Shown here: one piece after another, positions 1 to 11,886 of the stretch | Numbering within the stretch: position 1 is the stretch's first letter | How the letters are laid out: each line of letters starts with the position of its first letter | Origin: Streptococcus sp. oral taxon 431 | Lineage (GTDB): Bacteria; Bacillota; Bacilli; Lactobacillales; Streptococcaceae | Assembly: GCF_023115445.1 (NCBI RefSeq) | Contig: NZ_JALDUI010000001.1 | Location: 248,244 to 312,137, forward strand | Direction: 5' to 3' | DNA: 63,894 nucleotides | Translations under genes and position numbers: made by a program | The notes under the pieces: model-generated | Database searches by the model: none | Told to the model about the DNA's origin: nothing | What the model saw: the letters and a program-made list of their open reading frames with translations, nothing else

Positions 1-924
1 AGAAGCGCTTGTGCTTGCTGATTCTGACGCACTTGTTGAGGCTGACTCAGAGGCACTTGTTGATGCCGATTCAGAAGCTGATGTGCTTGCTGACTCAGAC
101 GCTGATGTCGATGCACTTGTTGAAGCGCTTGTTGACGCTGATTCAGATGCTGATATCGATGCGCTTGTGCTTGCACTTGTTGATGCTGATTCAGATGCTG
201 ATGTGCTTGCACTTGTTGAGGCTGACTCAGATGCTGAGGTTGACGCGCTTGTACTTGCTGATTCAGATGCTGATGTCGATGCGCTTGTGCTTGCACTTGT
301 TGAAGCTGATGTCGATGCACTTGTTGAGGCTGACTCAGATGCTGATGTTGACGCGCTTGTGCTTGCTGATTCAGATGCTGATGTTGATGCACTTGTTGAA
401 GCCGATGTGCTTGCACTTGTTGAGGCTGAGGTGCTTGCCGATGTACTTGCGCTGGTTGAAGCGGACGTACTTGCTGACGTGCTTGCGCTGGTTGAAGCTG
501 ATGTACTTGCTGACGTACTTGCACTTGTTGAAGCGGACGTGCTTGCTGACGTGCTTGCACTTGTTGAAGCGGACGTGCTTGTGCTTGTTGAAGCGGACGT
601 GCTTGTGCTTGTTGAAGCGGACGTGCTTGTGCTTGTTGAAGCGGATGTACTTGCCGATGTGCTTGCGCTGGTTGAAGCAGATGTACTTGCTGAGGTGCTT
701 GCACTTGTTGACGATGACGTACTTGCTGACGTACTTGCACTTGTTGAAACAGATGTACTTGCTGATGTGCTTGCGCTTGTTGAAGCAGATGTACTTGCGC
801 TTGTTGAAGCAGATGTGCTTACTGACGTACTTGCACTTGTTGAGGCTGATGTACTTGCGCTAGTCATTGCACTTACTGATGCGCTAGTTGACGCTGACAC
901 TGATGCACTTGTTGACGCTGATTC
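1..924 (-). repeat. Serine-rich repeat region (SAS/TSAS coding repeats)
   Basis: Read on the minus strand the stretch encodes almost only Ser alternating with Ala, Thr, Val and Met. At DNA level it is built of short variants of a 12/18/24-bp unit. One 24-bp unit is exactly repeated three times at about 563-634, which suggests recent slippage. It starts just after the SASTSAS onset downstream of the residues NKYRSE and runs off the left edge. In the SRR family this is the O-glycosylated stalk, ending in a sortase LPXTG motif not visible here. Confidence 0.9.
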
Positions 925-3900
925 AGAACGATATTTGTTATCCGTAACAGTCTCGTTTTGATTATAAACCGTTGGTGCATATGGTTGATTACCAGATGTT
1001 ACTTTAGCATTATCTTTATAATAAACTGTTGCAACACCGCTGTCACTTACATCGATGCTAGAAATACGATCACGACCATTCGGAGTCACTTTATCGTGAG
1101 CTTTTCTGATTTCTTCGCGAACTTTGTCCTTATCAGATTCTGATAAATGATTTTTATCCTTGACTTCAGTCAAGTCAATCGCAGGTTTATTAAACAAGTT
1201 CTGCAACTGATCTTGTTGAATTCGAATTTCTCCGACGTCAACAGTGTTTCCACTTGGATCTGTAGCATTGAGCCAACGTCCCCAGGTATTTCCTGACCTC
1301 CAAGCAAGGTCTTTGTTAGTAACCGCATTAATGGTGAAGGTAGTTTGGTCATCATTTGTTAAGGTATTGATAATATTTGTGATAGGACCAGTTCCCCATT
1401 CAGGTCTATTTTCGAAGAAGTCTGTCAAGTCTTTTCTATTACCAGAGACCTTCAGTGTGACTAATTTACCACTATTATCTTTACCTGTATAGGTAATCTG
1501 GATAGTATCTCCAGCATAGAACAGATAACGACCATTGCTATCTCTCTTAGGTTCTTGACCATTAACTTTGACAGTATAGGTAATTGTTGGGTTCACACGT
1601 TCAGGAGTAATCTTACTTGTCGTTACTTCTGAATCGAGACCAGCAACTGTCTGCTTAGCTGTTACATCTCCAGTCGGAAGGAGACCATTGTTACCGTCGT
1701 AAGCCTTTTTCAGATCTTCTGCAGGTTCAAAAGTAACGCTTGTTTCATTATCTTTAGCTCTCTTCTCGAACGTATGCCCTGCTAAAGTCAAGGTTACAAG
1801 AGCTCCAGGTGTGACATTGGTCACAACAATCGAACGATTTGGCAAGCCACCAGTTTCATTAGTAGAAGCAACTGAGATAACTGGTGCCTGTGGAATTACC
1901 TTAATAGTCACATCGTTCGTTGTGCCATCTTTGTAGGTAATCGTTACAGTACCATCGGTAGCAATACTATAATCGCTAATGCGGTTGGCTACCTGAGGAT
2001 TTGCAGTTTTCACTGCATCAAGAATCTTGGTGCGTTCATCATCGGTCAACGCATTTGGATTGGCAACTGCAATGGCGTTAGTAGGTTGAGCTCCTGGGAA
2101 TTTTTCATTTATTTCCATCTTTATATTGGACATTTTCTCCGTAAGTAGCAGTGTACTCTAATACTTTTGGATTTGTTGCTGAAGCTTCAGTAGTGGTGTC
2201 CTTAATGCCTGGCGCTGCATCATCTGAAGAATAACCATCTTGGAAGATACGACTGATATCTGAAGTACCATCGTTTAATTTCAGAGTTTTAATCTTACCA
2301 CTATTATCTTTAGCAGTTAAAACAACTTTAATCTTGTCGCCTGCGAATACTTCGTAACCACTGACTCCTGGACGAACATTATTCTTGATCGATTGTTTTT
2401 CCCATAGGCCAGTCTTGTCGTTCTTGACATAAAGTTCAAAAGTTACTTCAGGTGCTACAGTTTCCTTGGTAATAGTTTTAGTCGTTGTAGCTGATTCCAA
2501 GGTTTCATTTACACTAGTACCAGGATTTTGGAAAACCTTACTTTGTTTAACAGTTACGTCACCTGTTGGAAGGAGACCGTTGTTTCCATCATAGGCAGCC
2601 TTCAAATCTGTCGCAGTAAATGTTACGCTTGTGTCATTATTCCCCGCTGTCTTAGGGAATGTATGTCCGTTTAATGTCAGGGTAACAAGTGCACCCGGCG
2701 TCACATTGGTGACTGTGATTCCTCTATTTGGAAGACCACCTGTGTTAGTAACCTGATTATCTGCGATTTGTGGTGCTTGTGGATTGACCTTGAAGATAAC
2801 TGGAACAGATGTGCTGTTTCTTGCTGCATCAGTAGAACCTTGCGGTAAGGTCACTCTTACTTTTCTTGTGTAGAATCCTGGATTAGCAACCATGGCGTCG
2901 TCAGGAGTTTGTTCCCAACTGAATGTTGTACCTGCAGGTATCGCAACTCCAGCATCAGAATTCTTAATAGCATTACTTGGATTGGCAATAATATCCGCTA
3001 ATGAAGCCTTATCACCAACTGTAGTAACATACTCTTGTTTTGCTACCGGATCAACTACAGTATAGTCAAAGCTAGTTTCACTTGTTAGGGCTGCATTGCT
3101 AGATGATACAGTACCAAAACGTCCATTTGGATAGGTAGCTCTTACTGTGTAAGTTGTACGGTGCGACACAGGATTAGTTCCTGTTGTATGCCATACGCTA
3201 CTAAATTCAGGTGAGCCATCTTGTTTACTCAATGTGGCACTTGGATTGTTATTCAGGCGATATTCATAAGAGAATGTAGTACCTGATGGAAGGTCACTAC
3301 TATTGATATAGAGGTTTGAATAGCCACCAATATTATTGGCATAGCTTCCTCCAACAGTTCTATCACTACCTGGAACTGCTTTAAAGGCATAAAATTGACC
3401 TTTCACACCATTGTTTGTTTTGGTTTCAACTTTCGGATAGACCGTATAGTTGATGGTTACATCCGTTGTCGAATTATCAGAATAGGTAACACGTGCTAGA
3501 GCTGATTGAGCCCCACTTGCACTAGTAGAGATTGGCGTTACCCAAGAAATGCTATGTCCAGTGACAGCTGGTGTTGAACTATCAACAGGATCAACAGTGA
3601 CAAAGTTATTTACATTAGCAAGATCTGTCGCAGCTTCCCCTTGCAAAGTATAGACAGTTGGAACTTTAGTTGTAGCATTATATAGTTCATTTTGTTTGAG
3701 TTTATGGAAGGCATAGGTAATACCTTGTTTCCCTTCAAGAACTCTGACAGTATTGCCTGATACATATCCTTTGGCAGTTGCAACGTTAGTTGCCTTCAAC
3801 TGATAACCATCAATGTTCAAATATTGTGAAAGATCTACAGTTGTTCCTGGAAGTTGTTGGATAAACACCTCATCCTTACCAGGGATTTCCTCTCCAGTAT

Positions 3901-5914
3901 CTGCATCGATGAAATGAACTGTAACATAGGCACCACGAGCTGAATAATCAAATTTTTCTAGTCTAAATTGTTGCAAGTTGGTTCCAGAGCCTGTCGAAGC
4001 GAAGAGAGCCAATGCTAATTCACTAGGATTTCCTGCATTTGACAACAGTGTCATATTCTTTGTATCGTTCCAAAGAACATTTGTATTTCTAACTTTATCA
4101 TCAACCAGATAATCACTTTGTTGACCAATTTTCTGATTCGCTAAATTATAAGACCAAGTCTGACCAGCATAATTTACGGTCATAACTTTAGTATTACCAT
4201 TATAATTTACAGTGTAATTTTGGAAAGAATTATTTGTTGGATTCGTTTGAAGTTTAGAAAAAGTTGAAATAACAGGATACACTCGTCCTTGTGCATTAAT
4301 ATATTTCGTCCCATTATAACTATAAATAAATCCTCCGAATGCTCCGCCACCACCAACACGTGAGGGATCTGCTGAAGCCATATTGTGGGTATCTGGCGCA
4401 CTAGTATTGTGCCAAGTATCTAGTTTGAAACCGAAAGAACCTTTGAGATTATTTCCTCCCATACCAAGAGAGGCCCCAGAACCGTTTCCATTAGCATTTC
4501 CTATAACACCAGGTTCCCCAGTTGAAAACACCGCTGCAATCCCGTCACCACCTGCATGTCCTGGTTTAAACCCTTCATATGCATTTCCAAGATTGATCTT
4601 ACCTGTTAGGGTGAAGCTCTCAGTCATATCAATTTTGGTTTTCAAGGTATAGGAACCGGCTTGCCCACCTGTATTTTGTGTCAAGGTTACTGTACCACCA
4701 CTTAGATTTGCAGTCCCTGATGTTTTAAAGTAGTTTGCTTGGTTCTTATTGGTTACAATCAAATGCGCCTTAGAATCATAGCTTGCATTTCCCAAAGAAG
4801 CATTTGTATTAAATGGAATATGAAAGTCATTTGAAGAAGTCAAAGCTTGACCATTACGGTAGTCACGCGCTCCAGAGCTTGCACGAAGAACTGTGTTGAC
4901 CACACTATTACGTGTTCTAGTAGCCTCAGAGATAAGAGTATTAAGGTCAGCGTTAGGATCTGTCAAAGCATTTTGAATTGCTTCAATCGTAGCATTTCCT
5001 TTTAGAAGCGCACTTTCAGCACCCTCACGATTTCCCAGACGACCGAGATAGGTTCCAATCTCATCTGAAAGACTCTTGAGTTTTTTCTCCTGCTCTGCAC
5101 GTTTTTTGTCAGTTTCAGTCGCAGTTACTAACCCTGTCGCTGCTGTTGTTAACATATCAGCAGTGTTGCCATTGACTTTATCAGAAACACCTGCGCTTAC
5201 TGAAGCAGTATTCAAGTTAGCTGGAGTTGACTTGTATGTAATTGTAGCATCATCTTTATTCGCTACTACTTCTTCTACCTTAGAAGTTTCACCAGTAGAA
5301 CCCTTACTTGTTGAGTTTGTGACTACAGAACTAGTAGAACTCGTTTCTGAGAGGCTTTCTGATCTTGTAAGTGACTCAGAGGTACTGGTTGAAGTTGAGG
5401 TAGATGCTGAAGTTGAGGTTGACTCTGATGCAGATGTACTTGCAGACACTGATGATGACACGGACTCTGATAATGATTGACTTTCAGAGACTGAAACACT
5501 CTCGCTAATAGACTGAGAAGCCACATCTGAAGCTGGAGTTTCTTGATTTTCTTTCCCTACTGTTCCTAGAACAACTTTATCTGCAGTGACAAGTGTATCC
5601 TCTGTTTCGATAACTTTTTCAACTGCAGTTTGTTCATTGGCATGGACTTGAGTTTGAACAACAGCCCCACCACCGATAACTGAACCAGCTGCTACTATTC
5701 CCTTAAGGACATCAATTCCAGTCAATGGGGTAGAAGAACGCTCTTAGACGACTTCTGTTGATACTTGAGCAGTATCGACTCCACCACGAATGACTTTAAA
5801 CAAACCAAAAAGGGAAGTAGAGGCACGTAACCAGTGCTTACCAGACTTGATTAACTTAAATCTTGTAACACGGTCTGTCTCTCTAAATTGACCTTCATTT
5901 CTTTTAAAAAACAT
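1..5914 (-). pseudogene. Serine-rich-repeat (SRR) surface adhesin, disrupted; 3' end beyond window
   Basis: The ATG at 5914 opens the long signal peptide typical of SRR glycoproteins exported by SecA2 (MFFKRNEGQ..., then KLIKSGKHWLRASTS). After 56 codons there is a TAA (5746-5744) where homologues have a Glu/Lys-type residue; the frame then resumes (ERSSTPLTGIDVLKG, signal end near VHA). Next come a short Ser-rich stretch (about 5520-5290), an L-type-lectin-like domain (about 4840-3940, with AGGDGIAAVFSTG and GFKLDTWHN), a MucBP-like domain (about 3930-3690) and several cadherin/Rib-like modules. The frame stops at 2105 because ATTT is duplicated at 2107-2114; removing one copy gives [10 protein letters not shown] and restores reading into another module and the SAST repeat tail (924 to 1). 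The layout resembles SraP of Staphylococcus aureus. The SecA2/glycosyltransferase genes would lie to the left. Two separate lesions suggest decay, though sequencing error is possible. Confidence 0.85.
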
Positions 5915-6264
5915 GTAAACACCTTTCGTTTTTCTATCAATTTTAAAAATTGATGCTACCTCCTATTGTACCACTTTTTATTGATAATTTCTAGCAATGA
6001 TAACCGTTAATTACTAAAAAAGACTGATTTTCACAGTTCAAAAAAGATCTCCAATACGCCAATTAGTATTTTTATATAATAACTAGCACTTTTCTCTTTC
6101 TCATGAAACTTATTCGCGGTCTTGATTATAGAAAATATTTCTTAAAACTCGTTTTAGATAGATTTTATAATTTCTATAGCTTGGTATAAAAAGAACATAT
6201 CATTTATTTATTCTATAATCCAAAAATACGATGATGTTCACAAGTTGATATTTCAAATTTTCTC
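5915..6264. other. AT-rich intergenic region upstream of the SRR gene
   Basis: No coding frame is seen. Just upstream of the adhesin start the leader carries an AT-rich palindrome (5938-5956, ATCAATTTTT/AAAATTGAT) and a GGAGG-like stretch near 5962. A TACAAT-like -10 can be read near 5965 on the minus strand but without a convincing -35. Confidence 0.4.
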
Positions 6265-6371
6265 TATAGTGAAATGAAATAAAATCTGGACAAATTGATT
6301 AGGGGAGTCAAATCAATTCCTAGCAATGTTTTAGAAGTCGAAATGAACTATTCTTTATTTAGCCTACTATA
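6265..6371. mobile_element. RUP-like repeat element (107 bp)
   Basis: The element begins TATAGTGAAATGAAATAA and ends CTACTATA. Its length of 107 bp is that of RUP, a non-autonomous repeat of pneumococcus and relatives thought to be mobilised in trans by IS630-Spn1 and inserting at TA. The ends are short imperfect inverted repeats (TATAGT...ACTATA). Identification rests on remembered consensus plus the exact length. Confidence 0.65.
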
Positions 6372-6412
6372 ATAGTTATGATGATTCCCAAAACTTAAGC
6401 TAAAAATACAAA

Positions 6413-6444
6413 TAAAAAAAGAGTTTGAGAAAATCCCAAACTCT
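6413..6444 (-). terminator. Rho-independent terminator of ribF
   Basis: On the minus strand AGAGTTTG and CAAACTCT (6444-6437 and 6427-6420) form an 8-bp stem followed by a run of T, just after the ribF stop. Confidence 0.85.
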
Positions 6445-6458
6445 ACTATTTTTTGATT

Positions 6459-7370
6459 TTATTTTCTAGCTGTCTTTTCATCTTCTTCTAGTTGCTTAAC
6501 TAATTGATCAACGCTATCAAATTTTACCATATCACGGATACGGTCCAACCAGGAAACGATGACAGTTTCCCCATAGATATCGTCGGAAAAATCAAAGATA
6601 TGAACTTCAAAACGCTCTTCTTCGCCATCAAAGGTTTCATTTTTACCTAGACTCGCCATACCACGATAGACTTTTCTTTGAATTTCAACGTCAACAGCAT
6701 AAACACCATCAGCTGGCATATATGTCCGATCCAAGTTGACTAGATTAGCTGTCGGGAAGCCAATAGTTCGACCTCGAGCATTTCCGTGAACCACTACACC
6801 TCTCGTTGGTAAAGGGAATCCCAAAAGTTTGCCTGCTTCTTTTACATCTCCTTCTAGAATGGCTTGGCGAATGCGCGTTGAACTAATTTTCCCCTTTTCA
6901 TCCTCAACTGGTGGAACAACAACTACTTCACCATGGAAAAGTTCTTTTAAATCCTCAGCTGTTTTTCTATCTGAACCAAGAGTATAGTCAAAACCAACTA
7001 CAATCGTATCTGCCTTTGCTTCCTTGACATAGGTATCAATGAATTCTTGGGCAGTCATATTTGCTACTCGACTAGTGAAATCCATCAAATACAAGCTCTC
7101 AACTCCAGCTCGCTTCAATCTACGTTCACGTTCACTAGCATTCAAAATATGCAATAAGTGTTCAGGTGAGTATTGATTCAGAGTTAGTTTTGGTGATTCG
7201 TTAAAAGTTACTAGAGCTACTCCCTGGCGCTTTTCAGCAGCAATGTTAGAAGCTATTTCAAATAATTTTTGATGGCCGAGATGAACTCCATCAAAATAAC
7301 CAAGTACAAGGACGTTTGGTCCTGGTGTTGCAATATCTTTTTCTGTTTTAATAGGTACTGTAATAATCAT
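6459..7370 (-). CDS. ribF: Bifunctional riboflavin kinase / FAD synthetase
   Basis: A 303-residue protein that phosphorylates riboflavin to FMN and adenylates FMN to FAD in the cytoplasm. The N-terminal nucleotidyltransferase half has GYFDGVHLGHQKL (about residues 25-37) and the ISSTRIR motif near residues 160-166. The C-terminal flavokinase half begins with PTRGVVVHGNARGRTIGFPTANL. Length is normal. The ATG at 7370 has no Shine-Dalgarno sequence but lies one -10 spacing below a TATAAT, so the mRNA may be leaderless. It is followed by its own terminator. Confidence 0.95.
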   Translation of the reverse strand: MIITVPIKTEKDIATPGPNVLVLGYFDGVHLGHQKLFEIASNIAAEKRQGVALVTFNESPKLTLNQYSPEHLLHILNASERERRLKRAGVESLYLMDFTSRVANMTAQEFIDTYVKEAKADTIVVGFDYTLGSDRKTAEDLKELFHGEVVVVPPVEDEKGKISSTRIRQAILEGDVKEAGKLLGFPLPTRGVVVHGNARGRTIGFPTANLVNLDRTYMPADGVYAVDVEIQRKVYRGMASLGKNETFDGEEERFEVHIFDFSDDIYGETVIVSWLDRIRDMVKFDSVDQLVKQLEEDEKTARK

Positions 7371-7377
7371 AGTATTT

Positions 7378-7383
7378 ATTATA
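7378..7383 (-). promoter_or_regulatory. -10 box of ribF; start codon at the expected +1
   Basis: TATAAT on the minus strand is followed by AAATACT and then the ATG of ribF, so the expected transcription start coincides with the start codon. A weak TTGAAA lies 15 nt upstream. No ribosome-binding site fits. Confidence 0.55.
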
Positions 7384-7435
7384 CCAAAAAAATGGCGCTT
7401 TCAAAACAATTTAGACTGAATTCAGGACATAAAAC

Positions 7436-9185
<1,750 letters not shown>

Positions 9186-9218
9186 AACTTTTCCTCCTTA
9201 AATTTTAAGGGGTTCAGA

Positions 9219-9345
9219 AAAAGAAAAACCTTGCAATCGCAAGGTTTCAGTAAGATACTTACAGAAAAGAATCAAATAAACTGTGTTTATTCGAAGTTTG
9301 TGTAATCTATTTTCTATCTGACACCTTGTGAGCCTCTCTGGACTT
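9219..9345 (-). promoter_or_regulatory. PyrR-type transcription attenuator upstream of pyrK
   Basis: Read on the minus strand, the leader holds AGTCCAGAGAGGCTCACAAG (about 9343-9324), which fits the PyrR-binding anti-antiterminator with its GAGAGG loop. Further down is a terminator hairpin (AAACCTTGC, loop GATT, GCAAGGTTT; 9247-9226) followed by TTCTTTTTC, right before the pyrK Shine-Dalgarno. In Gram-positive bacteria PyrR with UMP stabilises this arrangement and stops transcription of pyr genes when pyrimidines are plentiful. Confidence 0.85.
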
Positions 9346-9367
9346 CCCTTAAAGGTTAATTTTTACT

Positions 9368-9396
9368 AGTATACTGTAACAACCCTAAAAAGTCAA
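9368..9396 (-). promoter_or_regulatory. Sigma-70-type promoter of pyrK-pyrDB
   Basis: On the minus strand TTGACT (9396-9391), a 17-nt spacer and TATACT (9373-9368) precede the PyrR leader. Confidence 0.85.
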
Positions 9397-9434
9397 GCAA
9401 AAATAGGTAAGGCGTCTGACGTATTTTAGTTTAC

Positions 9435-10124
9435 TTATTTTTGTGAAGAGAGAATCTTCTCCAATTTTTGATAATCTTTGACACTGTCGATTTCGTAGAT
9501 AGAGTTTTCTTCCAATTCCTCTACGTAAACATCCAGTTCTTTGATATTATCTTTAACCATGTTGTCCCAGTATAGATCTACAAATTCGCCGCTTGCATAG
9601 GCTTTGTCGATAAACCCAACAATTTTCTCAGCTGTTGGAGCGTCCCAGAATGAAACTCCACTCAGGATGCGACCATTCTTACTATCGACGATGATATCTT
9701 GAACTTTGTAATCTTCTCCGTAAACTAGGAACCACTCATTATCACAGTCTTCACGATAAACGCTGAAGTATGTTGAACGCTCGAGGTCATTGCGGAACAT
9801 ATTTTTGAAAAGATAGTTATCCGCATCGATAACGTAGCTGTTAGCCAACTCTTCTTTTACCAAGTAAAGTGAGTAAAAATTATTGTAATCAGCATACTTA
9901 TCGTTGAAGACCAAACGAACACCGTACTTTTCTTTAAGATAGTCGAACTGTTCTTTCAAATAACCAACTACGATGATGATATCATCGATTCCACGCTCTT
10001 TTAAAAATTCAATTTGATATTCAACCAAAGGTTTTTGGTTAACTTGAACCAAGGCTTTGGGAGTATTTTCTGTCATGGGTCTCAAACGAGTTCCCAAACC
10101 TGCTGCTAAGATGATCGCTTTCAC
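9435..10124 (-). CDS. licC: CTP:phosphocholine cytidylyltransferase
   Basis: A 229-residue sugar-nucleotide-transferase-fold enzyme that makes CDP-choline from phosphocholine and CTP for decoration of teichoic acids. The signature LAAGLGTRLRPMTENTPKAL (residues 6-25) binds the nucleotide; YVIDADNYL carries a metal-binding Asp. Start is GTG at 10124 with AGGAG seven nucleotides upstream. It is the last gene of licA-licB-licC, 12 nt after licB. Confidence 0.93.
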   Translation of the reverse strand: MKAIILAAGLGTRLRPMTENTPKALVQVNQKPLVEYQIEFLKERGIDDIIIVVGYLKEQFDYLKEKYGVRLVFNDKYADYNNFYSLYLVKEELANSYVIDADNYLFKNMFRNDLERSTYFSVYREDCDNEWFLVYGEDYKVQDIIVDSKNGRILSGVSFWDAPTAEKIVGFIDKAYASGEFVDLYWDNMVKDNIKELDVYVEELEENSIYEIDSVKDYQKLEKILSSQK

Positions 10125-10136
10125 GCGCTTTCTCCT

Positions 10137-11015
10137 TTATTCTTTAATAATAATGTAAACACCAGCCATTACGATAAGTGAAGTAATGATGGTCAGTAAA
10201 TTAAGGGGCGAGCCCAAAAAGATTGCTGCAAACAAAACAGTCCATACTACATAACTCACATTTAGGCCTGTTGCTTTTGCAGGTTGTAAACGATTGATAG
10301 CAATGTAGTAAGCTAAATACGAAATCATATTAGATGCTGCAAAGACTATCATCAAACCAAGCAATTGTCCATTTGCCACTTCTGCAAATGAATGATGCGA
10401 GAAGAGAACGATAACGAGATAGGACAAGAAAGATGTGACTTGTCGTATCAAGAGTGCTTCGAGTTCACTGAGTTCACTTTCCATTGCAAAAGAGCTTAGA
10501 ACACTTTCACTTCCCCAGGCGATGGCACAAACTAATGCACAAAGAATTCCGATATAGAAGGAATTGACTTGTTCAACCTTGTAGGTCTGAGCAATAATCC
10601 CTGCAATGATTAGTAAAATTCCAAATACTGTATTCTTAGAAACCTTGTGCTTTAGAATAAAGAAGGCAAGAAGGACAGAAACTGCAGGATAAATTGCTGA
10701 AACCGAAGATGCCAAAGAGCTACCAATATACTTAACCGCATAGAGATTGGCCTGCATACCAATCGGCCCAGCTAATAGTGCTCCAATAATGACACTAACA
10801 TTTCGAATGTTCAAGAAGATTGAAAGACGTACTTTACCTTCTTTAACTAAAAGATATCCTAGCAAGATAAAAATACTAAGAAAGTCGTGCGCTGCTGCTA
10901 CTACAAAAGGTGATAGATCCGTAAATATAGAGAAGATATAGGCACTAATGGTTAGCCCTAATCCCCAGAAAACACCTGAGAGTAGACCGAAGGAAACTCC
11001 ATTTTTATTTTTCAT
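10137..11015 (-). CDS. licB: Choline transporter of the DMT/EamA family
   Basis: About 292 residues with roughly ten hydrophobic segments, as in the drug/metabolite transporter superfamily. In pneumococcus LicB imports choline for phosphocholine decoration. The ATG at 11015 is preferred to the one at 11027 because GGAGG lies ahead of it and the family starts MKNKN. It overlaps the end of licA by 11 nt, so translation is probably coupled. Confidence 0.92.
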   Translation of the reverse strand: MKNKNGVSFGLLSGVFWGLGLTISAYIFSIFTDLSPFVVAAAHDFLSIFILLGYLLVKEGKVRLSIFLNIRNVSVIIGALLAGPIGMQANLYAVKYIGSSLASSVSAIYPAVSVLLAFFILKHKVSKNTVFGILLIIAGIIAQTYKVEQVNSFYIGILCALVCAIAWGSESVLSSFAMESELSELEALLIRQVTSFLSYLVIVLFSHHSFAEVANGQLLGLMIVFAASNMISYLAYYIAINRLQPAKATGLNVSYVVWTVLFAAIFLGSPLNLLTIITSLIVMAGVYIIIKE

Positions 11016-11874
11016 CTGAACCTCCATAATATGTCAAACCTTTAACAGCTCGTTGATAACGAGTCACACCATAATCTCCAAAATCTGCGCCATTTTCTTC
11101 CTTGTAAATAGTCCAAAGACTCCAAATAGCATCTTGCAAGATTTTGTAGATACGAATTTTCTCTCTCGAAACAGGAGTCTTGTCACTCTCGTAATAAGCT
11201 AGAAATTCTTCCTCTTCCTCCGGTGTAAATTCAGATTCTAGAAAGAGAGCTGCCAAATCCCACATAGGGTCGTTCATGGAAGAATATTCCCAATCAATCA
11301 GATATAGATGCCCATCTGGTCCTTCAATAAAGTTTTCTGGAACTAAATCAATATGACATGATTTTTTATCAATTCCAATTTCTTCAAGTTGATCTTTCAG
11401 TGAGAATACTGACTTTCTGACAGCTTCATAGTTCGGATAGGAAATTTCCCCTTGAATCAAAGATTCATATTTTTTGATTTCCTCAAAAGGAGCAAACTCC
11501 CCTTTTAATTCCTTACCCGAAGCATGAACCGTTTGTAGAATTGGTGCAATCTTTTCAAATTTAGTTTTAATGGTATTTGAGTTAAGCGTTTCAGCATTTT
11601 CAATGTATTGATTAACCTTAATTCCTGCTTCAATATCGAAAAGATAATTTTCTACATCTAATTTCAAATCTTTCAACAATTCAAGATTGAACTTCTCATT
11701 CTGGCGGTCGATTAATTTATCTGTACCTTTTCCAAAAAACTTAACGATATACTGGTTTGAGCTTGTTTTGACCAGGTAGTTTTGATTAGTCATACCACCT
11801 AATTGTTCAACGCTCAGAATATCTTCATCAGTTGATAGTAAAGAGGTAAGTTTTTCCTTAATGTTTTTTTCCAC
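11005..11874 (-). CDS. licA: Choline kinase
   Basis: A 289-residue kinase that makes phosphocholine from choline and ATP. It has the aminoglycoside/choline-kinase fold: GGMTNQNYLVK near the N-terminus, the Brenner motif CHIDLVPENF and the metal-binding LIDWEYSSMNDPMWD. The GTG at 11874 is chosen because GGAGG lies six nt upstream and it gives the start and length I remember for pneumococcal LicA; an ATG two codons earlier sits too close to GGAGG. The preceding small ORF, a tarI/tarJ scar, ends 12 nt upstream. Confidence 0.93.
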   Translation of the reverse strand: MEKNIKEKLTSLLSTDEDILSVEQLGGMTNQNYLVKTSSNQYIVKFFGKGTDKLIDRQNEKFNLELLKDLKLDVENYLFDIEAGIKVNQYIENAETLNSNTIKTKFEKIAPILQTVHASGKELKGEFAPFEEIKKYESLIQGEISYPNYEAVRKSVFSLKDQLEEIGIDKKSCHIDLVPENFIEGPDGHLYLIDWEYSSMNDPMWDLAALFLESEFTPEEEEEFLAYYESDKTPVSREKIRIYKILQDAIWSLWTIYKEENGADFGDYGVTRYQRAVKGLTYYGGSDEK

Positions 11875-11886
11875 AATCATCCTCCA

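Noticed and set aside
11..961. Long plus-strand frames rich in Ala-Asp-Leu-Val across the Ser repeat
   Set aside because: They are the complement of Ser/Ala/Thr codons in the SRR gene. Repetition keeps every frame free of stops; there is no binding site or family match.
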